A DNA stretch of 64,000 nucleotides from assembly GCA_014529385.2 (NCBI GenBank), contig CM043968.1, positions 132,566,018 through 132,630,017 of the forward strand. Reading direction: 5' to 3'. Below the pieces are notes generated by a model, which was given only the letters and a program-made list of their open reading frames with translations, made no database searches and had not been told where the DNA came from. The position numbers and the translations under genes are program-made. Origin of the DNA: Adiantum capillus-veneris (taxonomy: Eukaryota; Streptophyta; Polypodiopsida; Polypodiales; Pteridaceae). Position 1 is the first letter of the stretch, and the number at the start of each line of letters is the position of its first letter. Below are positions 21,767 to 34,750 of this stretch, piece by piece.

Positions 21767-24200
21767 GATATCAACTTGTAGACAACTTGGATTAGGGTGC
21801 ACATGTTACATGAATTGATAATAACAAACCAAGGCAAGGTTGCCAAGAAGTTTTGCAACCAGTTTTGTGCCCATCAAATCTCCACACTATTTTTGTAAAA
21901 GCCTTGCATCTCCTCAATACTTCCGCCACTACCTCCTTTGCATGCCAGGGTGTGCATGCCTTGCATGCCCTCTTTTCCCTCTTGTTTTGGAAAAGTTTTC
22001 AACAACTTTTCTCTCTCCTCCCTCATGATTCTCATACCAATGTAACATGTTGGGTTATGGCATGTACTTCTCCACCTAGCCTTTACTTAAATATGCATTC
22101 CTATAGAACTCCCTTTCCAATTCCATATGGGCTCATTGCCCCTTGCCTTAGTCTTGCCCAAGACCCTTGCCCTCACAACAATGATGCTAGCCAAGCATTG
22201 ATAAAATGAGACATAAGGTGTCACAATTTGTAGGTCAACATACAAAGAAGCACCCTTCATGGTGCAAATTCTCCCTATTAAAAAGATGGTCAACCCAACT
22301 TGATTTAAATATATATTTTCTCAAAAAAAAATTGGTGATGATGATATCTGTGATGAATCGACCAACCCTAGCAAAGAGCTCAATGCTCACGCACTGGCAA
22401 AGCAAAAAGCGACAAGGAGTTTCCAAATAGTGAGAAACATTGCACCTCCAATTTTGATTGCAAGTTGATTGCTTTGCTATGTGTAAAAGGTACCAATTTG
22501 AGACCTGGCCAATTGTTCCAATATCTTAGATTAGAATGAGGTGTTAGTTGAGGTGGCCCTTGAGACTTGCTACATCCCAAGATACTTTGCCATCAATGGT
22601 CATGAGTGTATGTGTATTGTAACAACCATAATTGTTGCATCCCAAGATGCTTTGTCATCAATGGTCATAAGTGTGTGTATTTTGATGGTGCTAGTGAAGG
22701 GACTTTAGAATTAAATCTATTCTTGTAAATTGCTTTGGAAGAGATAACTCTAACTAATGCTAGTGGGATAAACTATTCATCATTATGATAAAGATAAATG
22801 AAATCCATAAAACTCAAAAATAAGCCATAGGATTCATTAAACCAAAATCATAATGGAGATAACTAAGACATAGATAATCTCTCTCAAAACCCTAGCTTTA
22901 TGATACCATATTGAAGTTTAGGATCAATGGAGAGAGCTAGATGAAGGCTCCAGGGCTGATTTTTGAAGGGCACCCATGCTCTTTAAATTTTCAAGATTTT
23001 TATGGATTTTATTGCATTTTAGTGTATTTTTTGAAGGGAAACACATTCATAGCCATAGAAAAGGAGAGCAGAAAAAGTAACCGTACATGAAGCACAACTC
23101 CTCACACACATTGAACACAACTCTAGATCTTTGATTTTGAAAACAAGGTGAAGATTCACGATGGCCTGCTGAGTAATGAAAATGTAGATGACAGTTGTGT
23201 TTGTAGGATTTAATTTTCCACAACAAATATTTTAAAATGTTGTAGAGAAGATATATTATAAAGGGAGTAATAGATATATGGAAGAAGGTGACTAATAGGT
23301 TAAGTTGTTTTAGTGGTAAACATGGAGAAGCTACTGGTTTTATGAAAATTTAAGTTAATAACAATAATAATATTTCAGATATTTTTCATTAAGAACGAGC
23401 ATTCTCTGTGATGGAAGGTTCTCAAGAGCTAGGAGTTGCTTATTGCAACACAAGTAGTTAGATTTTGCTACTTCAAATAGGTTTGCAAGGCTAGGAACTG
23501 TTGGGTATTCGATAACACCATGGAATTAGTCAACTTTATAGAGATAATACAAGAAAGAAAGGGTGCCATCTTAGCTTCTGGGAAACATACGAAATCTAAT
23601 GAATGGAACATGGGGATCGGTAATTGGTATTGATCCCCATGTATAAGGGCACAACCCCACCTTGTCGCAGGGTGGCTCCCCTATTAGTTGATGTATCTAT
23701 GGTAGCTTGAAGATGGCATAGCTCGGCATGAGCATGACAAGAATCTAGGTTTTTTGAAGGTTATCAATATAATCTACTCACCATTGTGAGTTTTGGGGAA
23801 AAAAAATCATGAAGATGGCACTAATTAATGCCAATTTTCTTCTTGCAAAATTCTCTTAATCAAGTGTTATATGCAACATGTATATATGAGTTTTTCCATT
23901 ATCAATATTGAGAATGTCTAAACCTATCCCTAATAATGACACATGTTACACTAACAAGGTGACAATTGCATATTCAAACCAAAAGTTGAAAAAAAATCTT
24001 AGTTGTGTGAAGAAATTCTTTCATTTAAGGACAATTTATAAATTTTTGTGAAGAAGTTTATAATTTTTTACAATTTACAATTTATTTATTCTTAGTTGTG
24101 AAGAAGTTCTTTCATTTAAAAACATTGTAACATTTTTTAGTTGTAAATTTTCTTCAAATTGTCTTTAAATGAAAGGAGAATTTACAAAAACAAGGTGAAA
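21766..24200. other. non-coding stretch with small duplications
   Basis: No gene is supported. A 65-bp-period duplication starts at 22573 and 22638 (CATCCCAAGAT...TCATCAATGGTCAT). Near 23997 and 24092 the phrase TCTTAGTTGTG...TTCTTTCATTTAA is repeated, and it is partly mirrored by an inverted copy at about 24156-24185. This makes a small AT-rich foldback, possibly a decayed MITE. Confidence 0.45.
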
Positions 24201-24204
24201 ATAC

Positions 24205-24660
24205 ATGGGGGCCTGCTAGAAAGATATTTTGTGGAGGGCGGTGAGAATAAAGGGGTTGGGATGGTCAGGCAAATGGGAAGAGGAGATATACGGTAAAATG
24301 GTCAGACCAGAATGTGTAGTTAGTCCCTATGATTGTGGAGGGGAAGTTGTTGGTTGTTCAGATGTGGTCTATGGTGGAGCCATAGATTGTTGTGTTCTCT
24401 GTAATTTGTTGGTGGAAAGTAAACGATGATAGTAGTTCATGTAGCTTTGCATAGCTTGGGTAACTTATGTTGGCGTCCACATTGAAATCACCTAAGATTA
24501 TTGAAGGAGAATTCTTTGTAGAGAAGGAAAAAACATTAGATAGTGTGTGAAGAAAGGAGGAGAATGGGGTAGATGGCTTTTGGTATAATGTGAATATGGT
24601 GAGAGGGTGTATTGTGGGTAGGCTGAGGATTAGTGTTATTAATTCGATTGTTAGAAGCAA
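24205..24660 (-). pseudogene. EEP-type endonuclease fragment from a non-LTR or Helitron-like element
   Basis: The minus strand reads IILGDFNVDANISYPSYAKL, then TTIYGSTIDHI, a TGA where Trp is expected, and further on TFWSDHFTVYLLF. These are the GDFN, STIDHI and SDH motifs, in order, of the endonuclease/exonuclease/phosphatase fold used for target nicking. The N-terminal half and any RT or helicase are absent. The style (GSTIDHIW...WSDHF) would fit a Helitron-linked endonuclease or a LINE; I cannot choose between them. Confidence 0.6.
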
Positions 24661-25545
24661 GCTAGCTTATATACCGTTCTTCGGAGCTCTCATTGTAAAA
24701 ACACTTATTACTTTGATAAATCGAAAACATTGTAACTCTTTTTTTCCGGATAAACTTTGTAATTGATGAGCCGGGGCTACAAGCTTCCAGATGGTATCAC
24801 CCTGTCATTACCCATCTTTAGTTAGAGCTCCCAGATTATTATTTTTGACCACCAAAAACCTTGGCTAAGGTATAAAAGCCAATTTTTGTAAGTTATTTTT
24901 AAGTTTTGAATAATGAAATACACAGTGTGAGCTAACGACGCTCATTTCTCTCCTTCTCCCGCTTCTTACTTCCTCCCCGGTTATCACATTGCAGTCGTGT
25001 TTGCATTGCAATCAAAGTTAAAAGCTCTACACATTGACATAAGCATTTCAAAATAATTCGTAGTTTTTGGTGTCGTCGACCCGCGGCCTAATTTCATCAT
25101 AAGTAGGAGTTTACACTTCAAAATCAAAAACTAAGCATAGGCGGGTTATTGGGGCATCATTGCTAAGCATTTAGATGCATTCTGGGTCAAAAGCGACTAG
25201 GTCAAAAATCCACTATTGTTAATAATCACCATTTATGAACTTGAGACCACGAGCTTGTGTCCATAGGTCTTATAAACTTGTCCTAGAAGTTTCATTACGT
25301 TTGGATGTCATTTGATGCTATAACGGATGTGATTTGTTTGCCGATGAGCGATTGGCTTTTGGTGATTTCAATCATTTGAGTGTAGCTTGAGTTAGATGCG
25401 AGTTGTTTGTTGTTTTTTGAGAAATTGACAACCTCTTGTTGCCTCTATGCACTAGTTGAGTCAACTTTGTGCCATGGATTGACAATTTAATCGTGTTACT
25501 AAATCTGCAATAAAGATAGGAGTGACGTTAGACACCCGTCCCACA
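24661..25545 (+). mobile_element. probable LTR sequence upstream of gypsy A (borders unclear)
   Basis: Sequence ending ...CCCACA at 25545 directly precedes the PBS of element A, so at least its 3' part should be the 5' LTR of A. A TATA-like GGTATAAAAGCC lies near 24870, followed by a pyrimidine-rich stretch, which looks like promoter and R/U5 sequence, possibly of a different LTR ending near 25065. A degenerate relative of A's leader palindrome sits near 25218-25240. I could not match this region convincingly to the 3' end of A at 50.9 kb. Confidence 0.4.
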
Positions 25546-25547
25546 TT

Positions 25548-25565
25548 TGGCGCCGCTACCGGGGA
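25548..25565 (+). other. primer-binding site of gypsy A
   Basis: TGGCGCCGCTACCGGGGA differs at two positions from the complement of the plant tRNA-Asp 3' end. It follows the LTR end CCCACA by two bases. Confidence 0.8.
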
Positions 25566-27493
25566 TTGAAGAGACCTAAGCTAGGAAAAAACACGGGCGT
25601 CTTGTGAAGTTATGCTTTAACTTCCTCTAAGATCTCCTATAGTAAAACCCTTCTTTTTAGAAACCGCATAGCTTAAGTTCGTCGTCTTTCGCTGAGTAGA
25701 GGTAGGTTGGAAGTAATCGTACTTGCTGAGTACCTTTAGGATTGTAGAGCTAGGTTAGGATTTTGCGAATGATTGAGGGACAAGACAAGTCTTAAGATGA
25801 ATGCTCAGAAAACCATAAAAAACAAGAAAACGAATGTTTGTGGACACTTTTCATAATCCCATTGCATGAGAACCTAAGAGTAGGGTAAGTAGGATCCAAG
25901 GTGGATTTCAGAACATTGCTCTCTCCGAAAGAATCATTATGAGTTGTTATTTGAAGTTGTAAAATTTCAAGTCTACGGTTAGAAATAGAACAAAAAGACT
26001 GCAAATTACTCAATCCGACTGGAACGTATGCTTAAAAATTGTATGAACCAGTGAGTAAGCTCAAGGACACATTGAGGTAAAAATTTCAAGAGTTTGCAAA
26101 AACTCAAATTATTTACTTTTTCTTGACATTGTAGGCCAAATTAAGTTGTGACTTGATTCATAGGCTTAAAATAGCTCATGAAAAGACTATCCCCATTGAA
26201 AAAGTGCAAAAAAGTGTTCATTTTGGACATAAAGTAAATAATCACGATTATTTACTTTCAACTCAAATTTGACCAAAGTTGATACCAATGACTAGTACTC
26301 ATTGCATGTCTACAAACAACTTTCGTAAAGGCACATAGGATTTAGCTCACCAAACTCGTAAAAAACTGGGTAAAAACTAGAGTTTGTACTGACTTTGTAA
26401 ATTGGGAAAAAATTTGTCGAAACTCAATGAAATTCGATGCATAGGCTTATATTGATGTGATAAACATGTGTATATGCTCACTTGACCAAAAAGATGCAAA
26501 AATTTGCCAGAAGTAAATAATCGTGATTATTTACATCTGCCCCATTTTTCAACTTTTTTGACTAAGCTAGCATACCACTAGTTTTACCATGTTTTAATAA
26601 ACCCACAAACCAAGTTTTTTAAGATTTGGATCATTGGATTGAAAATTGTGACCAAATTTGCAAAGTCAATCTGTGGGCAGAAAACTAATAACCATTTGAA
26701 CAAAAATTGTCCAAACTTGATGAAACTTGGCTAGAGACCTTAAGTTGAAGTGCTTAATAGATCTGTGTCAAGATTGGAACAAAAACTCGTAAAAAATTAG
26801 ATGGAGTAAATAATCTTGATTATTTATATTTGCTACAATAATTGACCATCTTGCACATTTGAGTATACCACAAGGTCAAGCATATCAAGCAGACCACAAA
26901 AATCAATTCTGGTAAAATTTGGATCACAAAAGTGAGATTTAAGATAGATTCTTAAAAACCGAGTCTACGGACACGAAACACTAAAACAAATTCTGTCCAA
27001 ACTTAGTGAAACTTGTCCTGGGACCTTAACACGTTGTATACTCGGCAAACCAAGCCAAAAAGTGCACAAAACTGACAAAAGTAAATAATCACTGCTACAC
27101 AGAGACACCAATTTTTACTTTTGAACTTGTACAGTGGTCGACTCACATAATACTAGGCCACCGGGAATTTTGGGTTCAATCGGATCCAAACAGGTACATG
27201 TTCACTCAGTTATCGGATTGTAGATTAGTCCTTTGAGTTTTTGAAAAAGTCGAATGTGAAAGTCTCAACTACTGACTCAATTAGCTCGATTTGAAGTAAT
27301 GTGCATAGACCAATCACAATAGTTAGCAAAAACTATACAATCTTTGTGAAAGAATAGCTAACTTGATCAAAATTGATACAAGAATCAGGTTGCAGACAAG
27401 GCATTGGCAGTTTGATAGAAGTTTTCAAGTAAAAAAAAATTGACAACAAGTCAATTCAAGGTAAGTACTCTATCCAAGGCTTCACAAGTCTTT
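25566..27493 (+). other. 5' leader of gypsy A
   Basis: About 1.9 kb without a coding frame, between the PBS and the gag ATG. The centre is occupied by the palindrome-bearing repeat array annotated separately. Confidence 0.7.
26134..27090 (+). repeat. leader repeat array of gypsy A with palindromes
   Basis: Diverged repeats of about 275-293 bp. A phrase on the pattern GTCCAAACTTGATGAAACTTG starts at 26416, 26709 and 26995, with a weak copy near 26134. A palindrome follows about 86-100 nt later. Its arms are GTAAATAATC and GATTATTTAC around a 2-nt centre, at 26234-26255 (extending to 13-bp arms, 26231-26258), 26513-26534 and 26806-26827 (last base changed). Only the left arm survives at 27081-27090. 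The central dinucleotide varies (AC, GT, TT) while the arms are kept. Confidence 0.85.
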
Positions 27494-29829
27494 ATGAACC
27501 TTAGATCTGGTTGTGTACTAGGAAATCAAGACATACTTGGAGAAACCTCCAGTAGAGTATACACCAAAGAGAGTGTAAATCAAGGAAACCCCTTGCACAC
27601 TATTCTTGAAGAAGTCTCAGACACTTTTTCAGATTCAACATCTGAAATGTCGTCCTACTCGACTCACTCATAAATCGGAACGACAATGTGCTACAAGCAT
27701 ATACTCTTATTTTATAAGACTAATCTCCATGGAGCTCAGGTTTACCTGGATCCTAACAAAGAGTATGCTATTCACATTGATGACCATGGTATTGAGTTAG
27801 AAGAAGAAATCATGGCAAACAAACAAGAAAAATTGTACATGGATAGAAACGGAAGTCAGTATTTACAAGTTGAAAACCCTAACATGATAGACAAGTGGGG
27901 GTTAGAAGTAAACACCATAATTCCTGATATGGCAGAAAAAGAAGGACCACGAACTATAGAATTTGAGGGATACAATCAAGTTGATTTGAAGCCTTTGAAA
28001 CGGCTTAGTACGGATAATCCTAGGATCGGAGTCTATTGTTGGGAGGATAGAAATGTCAAAGATATTTTGTGGACTTCGCATGCCAAATCAGAACAACTAA
28101 CGTCCATGAAAATCATCTATATTTTCAAGATTAAAGAAAAGGTTCACCAGACCTACCAACCTACCTGTTTAGGGATTCTTACAACAACAAATTTTTTATG
28201 ATGACTCCTGAGGAGGTGGAACAAACCAAATATCAAGGGTACTCCATAAGAGATTGGATATTGGGCCAAGGACCAAAAACTATTCCAAGAGATGAACGCC
28301 ATGAGAGATCTTCTGAGAGTAATGTTAAGTAACCAGAAATCACCTCATCACGAAGAAAACCAGGTGACACTAAAGCCAGTCCGGGGCTCATGAGTCACTA
28401 TTTTCAACAGACTGGTTTGAAGGACTCGAAACAGGACCAACTACTAGGAGACCGGGAGTTGAACCAAATAGACGTGTCAGACCAGTTGATTTTCAAAAAT
28501 GGGTCAAAAAATACAATGGATCTGGGGATCCATACGACTACTTAGCAAGCTTTAAGCAAGTGCTAAGAGCAGAACGCATATTCAATTTTCATACTCAATT
28601 CGAGGGGTTTGGAATGACATTAGAAGGAAAAGCATTGACATGGTTCCAAAACATTCCACCAAGGTCAATCATGGACTTGAACACATTAGCTGAAGGATTT
28701 GTAGCTGCTTGTTCCAAAACGAGGATCAAACACAATATGGTAGCTCAAATCTACAGCTTTAAACAGAAACAAGGTGAGTCTGTTAGGGATTGTGCAACTC
28801 AAATGAGGCAATACATTGCAAGATGACTAGAGCTAGAAATACCTGCAAAAGAACGACTAGTATCATTGTTTCTGGAGGGACTGCTAAACAAAGAACTTCA
28901 TGCTATATTGTATAGCAAGAAGCATACAACCCTAGAAGAGTATATGTCAGATGCTATTGACTTGGGAGACAATTTTGATATTTTCAATGAAGAAGATATC
29001 CCTAAAGATAACCAAAGCAAGAAAACAACATCCACTAAATCAACTCAAGTGGGAACAGCTGCTGCAACACCACTTTCAACCATAGAATACATGCTCAAAT
29101 GGATGAATGACATGATGAATAACATGCAAAAAGAACCTACGAGAGGACCGGGACAAGGGATACCTCAGCAGGGACAACCAATTAGGCGGAAAAAATGGTG
29201 TGAAATCGAGGGTAAATGGACCAACCATGAGATCCAATGAGTGCTATTACCGACCAAAGTACAATGGGAATGTTCAGTATGTGCCTATGAGGCCACAAGG
29301 ATAACCCATGTACAGATTTTAGCCTAATATGGCCCCAACTCAAAGAGCACCTATGGGTATGGAAAGACCTCAACCCATGTTGGGTCAACAACCTCAATAT
29401 CCAGGACATAATACAGTGCCTGTAAAGTTCATGCATCCAGAGGGAGTCATAGATGAACAAGCACTAGTGCGTGTTACACATTATACTGAGCCTAGTCCAT
29501 CTACAGTAATGGTAGAAGGAGATTAGTACGATTCAGATCCACAACCAATGGAAGAACCTGTGACTTATGCTCCACTAGAGCTTGCACCAATGTATTATGT
29601 AACTAATCAAGGTGTCAGACCTCCTATGGTAAGACCCATGATTAAGCCCATAACCAGAAACTATCATAACTGTGGTGGAGATGATCATTGGAAAAATTAA
29701 TGTCCAGATCTTGACAATAACCTCAAGCCAGTTGAAGCTTATTACATACAATGTTGCAAAAAGGGAGGACACTTCTCGGAAGACTGTCCTAAAAATCCTT
29801 TAAACAAGGGTAAAATCGTAGTGAACGTA
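27494..29829 (+). pseudogene. gypsy A gag
   Basis: The start is taken at ATG 27494 (MNLRSG), matching MYLRSG at the gag start of D. Stops fall at 27671-27673 and 28199-28201, with frame changes after that. The capsid-type retrotransposon gag domain reads QFEGFGMTLEGKALTWFQ and continues through a TGA (near 28824) to LFLEGLLNKELHAILYSKKH. The nucleocapsid near 29660-29800 keeps only partial zinc knuckles: NCGGDDHW before a stop, then GGHFSEDC. Gag would build the virus-like particle. It is dead here. Confidence 0.75.
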
Positions 29830-31380
29830 GTCCAAGTGATACCTAGTAGCTCATCCGAGAGTGAACCGATTGTTCCAATCAAGGTAATCACCAGAGCCCA
29901 AGCTAAGAAAATGGAACATAACTCCTCTGATGATTCAAAGAATACAAAAAATTCCTCTCAAAAGACCAAACGAAGCAGAAGCAAAAGATATGAGATGAGA
30001 AAACAAAAACAAACGGTTGAAATCGACGACAAAGCAAAAACGCTATTCCAAGAAAAGGTGACAGAAACTAGAAGTGAAATCAAGGAAACCACCGTAAAAT
30101 CTGGAGTATCAATTTTGGTTGACAAATTTTTTGAGTCTATTAATGCATCCTTGCCTACTAAGCGGGACTTAAAGCAAGCCAAAACATTGAAAACAAATGG
30201 AAAAACTATCCTTCTCCAGACATGTAAGCAGCTAAGCTTGAAGCTTATCAAAATTTGGTAAGATTCACGCAAGAGTTGCTGAAAAAACAAAAACCCAAGC
30301 TCGAGAGTATGGAAAAACCTGAGGAGCTTGTGATAAGAGACAATAAAGAAAAATCCAAAATGGTGGTAGAACCCCACCTTGAAACAAAAGAGCCACAACT
30401 TATAGTGCCGGACAACGAAGATACCTTAGACAGAATTCCATTCGTAGAAGAAGACTGGCCAAGACACTTATGGGAAAAAGTTAGAGAGATCAATGATGGG
30501 AGCCTAACTCTTAAGTAAGCTCCTATAGAGGAAGTTTGGCTAGACAATCTATCTCCTAATATGGACATGAATGTACAATCCTTATATGGGGATTGCGGAT
30601 CTGAAGCTTCAAGGACATCTAAACCATTGACCTTGAAAACACTATCCTCTTACTTGGGAGATAATGAAGATGAATCCATAGTGTGTAAAACCACTAAGTG
30701 AAAAGAGTGGAATAGACCCTAGAAGTAGACAACATTCAATCAATCATATCTACACCCATCCAATGCACTCTTACTTGGGAAGAACTATTGAAAATCAGAC
30801 CATATTTATGGAATGATCTAGAGAAAGGTGGGAATAACGGGGCTAATCGCAAAAGATTTGGGAAAATTGAAATACGAAATGGACAACAAAGAGATTCGAT
30901 ATGTTCCAATGAACAAAATTGGAGAATACTATGAAGGGGAAGAAGGAAACACAATTCGTTCAGTGAAATATATTGACATTGAAACCATGGAAATACTGGA
31001 TAGTGGGGCAGGCATCGTCATAGCCACAAAAGCTATATGGAAATCCTGGGGACAACCATCCATTAGAAAAACTCAAATGAAATTGCAATTGGCTGATGGA
31101 CACATTGAAAGACCATTAGGAATTCTTGAAAAAGTGATAGTTAATTCCTGTGGGATTGAATATCAACACACTTTGGCCATAGTAGACTTTGGGAAGAAAC
31201 TCGATTACTAAATCATATCGGGAAGACCTTTCATGCGACAGGTACAACTCATTCAATATTTGGGAAACAATTATCTGTACTTGAAGCAAGTGGGATCAAT
31301 AACAAGGGTTAATCTAAAAGATCACACTTATAGAGATGTCATGAAAACACCCATACAAGAGTTCCATTGAGTCTCTTTGT
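29830..31380 (+). pseudogene. gypsy A nucleocapsid linker and protease
   Basis: A strongly charged linker (KTKRSRSKRYEMRKQKQ) precedes the retropepsin, whose core reads EILDSGAGIVIATK (Asp codon at 30999-31001). KLQLADGHIERPLGILE and GRPFMRQ follow, the flap and C-terminal strand of gypsy proteases. Stops interrupt it, including TAA after DFGKKLDY near 31209. D carries the same arrangement at 56771-57631. Confidence 0.75.
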
Positions 31381-32330
31381 CTGAAACTAAGCTTCCATCT
31401 TGGTTGAACAAAGACACTCCTATTTGGATGTGCGGAGCTTCAGAAAACGGGAGCTTAAAAAGAAAAGAATGTATCTTAGAAAGGGATTGCACGGATGAAG
31501 CCTATGTCCCTAAACCCTTTCTAGAGAATTTGTTTGAGCTGTTTTAGTGGACTCAAATTTGAGCGACAATGGATGTATTTGTGAATATGTCTATGCCTAC
31601 TCAATTTTGCAATGAGGACGACTATGACATAATTCCCATACAGATGATCTCAACCCTCCACATTGAAGACAAAATTCACGAACCCGAGGACTTAATGAAA
31701 TCTCAACAAGTCTTTTCAGACCTCTACTATGATGCAACATATGAGTTAGAAGAACACTCAGCTACCTCAGATGATTCGGTGTCCGAAAAAGAACATGTGA
31801 GAGCTAAGATACTCATGAAAGGAGGGGAGGAAAAGTTTTTTGACTTTCCTAACCAGAAATCGAGAAGACAAAAATGGTATAGACAAAAAAGAGACACTAT
31901 AAATTTGAAAGCTAGACCTATGCCATCAGTCTCTAGTAGAACACAGCTCCTGATGCAGATAGATGCACATGATTGTTTCAAGGACAAAATCACTGGTAGA
32001 TAACCTTTAAATGAAGAACATGAATGACAAAAATGTCAAGAAAAACGAGAAAGGAAACTCAAGCAAGACCTAAAAACTAAGACAAGGATTCACCCATGAC
32101 ACGAGTTGAGCAAAAAAGGAAGTATTAAGAGTTTAAAAAAAGCTATAAAGAAGATATATACAACTGAAATGGAAATCGTAGAAGAGGATGGTAAAGATGT
32201 AATGAGTGTTCCATCCCATTACAAGAAATATACTCCCCAAGATCAAAGAATCATAGTCGAACAACCTGTTGAGGAACTATGAGAACAAGGTGAGTTCTAC
32301 GAAGGGCCTGAAAACGCAAAAAAGATAGAT
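31381..32330 (+). pseudogene. gypsy A protease-RT linker
   Basis: A long acidic then basic stretch. MDVFVNMSMPTQFCNEDDYD begins at 31569, and KKFFDFPNQ-like and KRDTINLKARPMP segments follow. It is matched in D by the larger linker at 57671-58714 (TPTKFCDENGYD, FYNFPNQSE, RLRPMPEF). No enzymatic motif is visible. Collinearity with D shows it is an ordinary part of this family. Confidence 0.6.
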
Positions 32331-33590
32331 TTGGCTGAACCAGGAGAAGAGCCTAGAGAAGCCTACATTGCAAATTTCCTTATTGAAGAAGAAGAAGAGC
32401 GTTTGTTAAGCTTATTGAAAGAATACCGAGATATCTTTGCTTGGTCTTACAAGGACCTCAAGGGTGTTGATCCAGAAATCTGTCAACATACCATACCCAT
32501 GAGAGATGATGCAAAACGAAGTAGACAAAGGCCGTATACATATAATGAGATGTTTGCTAGAAAGATCAAAGAAGTGAAAAACTAAAGGAAGCCGAATTCA
32601 TTTATGAAGTTGAACACATAGATTGGGTGTCTCCAAAAAATGGAAAACTACGAGTGTGTGTCAACCTCAAGAAAGTGAATGTAGCTACCATTAGAGACAA
32701 CTTTTCTCTTCCATTATTGAGCATGTTTTAGAACGAGTTGCAGGTAAAGAAGCTTACAACTTCTTAGATGGCTTTTTGGGATATAATCAACTTTTGGTTG
32801 ACCCAAAAGATCAGCATAAAACTACTTTTGCAACGGAATGTGGTATTTTTGCCTATCGGCTTATGCCTTTTGGGTTAATTAATGCTCCTGCCACCTTTCA
32901 AAGATTGATGAGCCATGCTTTTAAATAATATCTTAGGAATTCCTTGGAAATATATATGGATGATCTATGCATACATTCATCAATCCGGGATGATCATTTT
33001 GAACACCTCAAAAAGGTATTCAAAAAATGTAGACTTTATAGGATTTTCTTAAATCCTGAAAAGTGCACATTTAAGGGTAGACAAGGACAAGTTCTTGGAC
33101 GCATAGTGTCTAAAAGTGGCATAGCTCTACTGGTATAGATAAAATTCATGTCATTGCTGATTTTCCTAGACCAACAACAGTCAAGGGGGTTCAAGCCTTC
33201 ATGGGGCATTGTGGATATTACAAACGGTTCATTTACATGTACGCTATAATTACAAAACCCATGTATAGCTTGATTACACACTTTGAGTGGACTGAGGCAT
33301 ATGCGGAATCCTTCATGAAGCTTAATCAAGCTCTCACTTCAGCTTCAATATTGAAAGCACCAGATTGGAATAAGATCTTCCACTTACATATAGATGCTTT
33401 GAATTTTGCCATCGGTTGTATACTAGCTCAACCAAGAAACGAGAAAATTGATTTTCCTATTACTTATGCTAGCCGACATTTAAACTTGGTGGAAAAGAAT
33501 TACACCACCACCAAAAGGAAAGGATTAGGAATGATCTATGCCATGAAAAAGTATAGACATTACCTATTAGCAAAAAAATTGTGTTCTTTC
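32331..33590 (+). pseudogene. gypsy A reverse transcriptase and start of RNase H
   Basis: RT reads from DLKGVDPEICQHTIP through a deletion that removes the residues after DWVSP. LDGFLGYNQ, LMPFGLINAPATFQR and the intact YMDD active site (near 32955) follow. After several frameshifts RNase H begins (APDWNKIFHLHIDALNFAIGCILAQ). It ends abruptly at 33590, where copia B is inserted. The frame loses one base just before the insertion (GTGTTCTTTCTGGAC). Confidence 0.82.
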
Positions 33591-33595
33591 TGGAC
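33591..33595 (+). other. target-site duplication of copia B, left copy
   Basis: TGGAC precedes LTR start TGTTGGGG at 33596. The identical TGGAC is at 47800-47804, right after the LTR end ACAACA. Confidence 0.9.
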
Positions 33596-33803
33596 TGTTG
33601 GGGTGTAGACCAGGTGGCCGTGGGAAATCACCCTTGTATACTTGATTTCACCTATTCAATATAGGGAGAAAAAGAGAGAGGGTTGACTCTTCTCTTTCTT
33701 CTCCACTAACCCAAACACAGGCTGTCTGTGTATCATCCCCTTCCCCATTCTCTTCTTCCCCTCTCTTGCACACACTCCGTACACGCGCCACACGCGTACA
33801 AAA
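33596..33803 (+). mobile_element. 5' LTR of copia B
   Basis: Starts TGTTGGGGTG and ends by homology at GTACAAA, where the 3' copy has GTACAACA. It contains TTCTCTTTCTTCTCC and similar pyrimidine runs. PBS TGGTATCAGAGC follows at 33806-33817. Confidence 0.9.
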
Positions 33804-33817
33804 ATTGGTATCAGAGC

Positions 33818-34712
33818 TCAGGGCATCTGCATCCGACCCCGAGCCACGACATCTCCCGCCCTCCTAATCGTGTGTGTATCGACCCCGGGCTAGGGTAGCT
33901 TCCCAAGCTGTGCAGAAAGTGGAGAGCACTATGAGAAAGAATTGGGCCTCATAGCTTGGCATAGTGAGCATGTCGGGCTGACAAAGGAGAAAGCCTTGTA
34001 ATTGGAGCATCGAGGTGCTTTGCAAAAAGAACTCGAAATAGGCTCAACAGACAAAATAGTGCTTGGAATCAAAGCCAATCGAGAAAGTCCAATTCCCTTG
34101 TACTCAACAAATCGGATCTGTCGGTAGCAGAGCAGGAGAATTGTACAATCGGGCAATGTGCAAGAAATCGAGACAAAGGAGGTATTTTCGGGCAGGACAA
34201 GCATGGCAATAGCAAGCTTGACCAAAGGCTATTTTGAGCTTGGAAATTGAGATCTTATAGTCGAAGGCAATCGAGAGGAGAAACAAAGCCTTGGAAGGCA
34301 AGCTGAGCAGTAGATACAAGGGAAAGAAGAGGAAGTTGCGCAGCTTGTGTTGGCAAATTGTGTTGACGAAGCTCATTTGCAATTAAGCAGCCCAAAAAAG
34401 AGAGCAGTTGCTTGGCAGCGCTGGAATCCACACACAGTTTGAGCATTGAAGAGCATTGAAATTTGAAAATATTGCAAGGTTGATATTGTGTATAGCCTTA
34501 CAGCAGTAGGGGTGAGAAGTACCTAGCAACTTATCATAGAGAGAGAAGCTCATTGGGGAATGATGCAGCATTTTTAGGCAGCAAAGGCTTGGGGGATTGT
34601 AGGCGGCGGGCAGTCTGAGCATGATATCGCACACACATTGTGTGTGTGCTTGGCCTTGAACGAGCTGTAGCAGTAGACAAGAACGAGCGCGAGCAAAGCC
34701 AGGTTGCCAGAC

Positions 34713-34750
<38 letters not shown>

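Noticed and set aside
26231-27090. CRISPR array in the leader of A or D
   Set aside because: Spacing of 275-299 bp, diverged units, plant retroelement context, and no cas genes.
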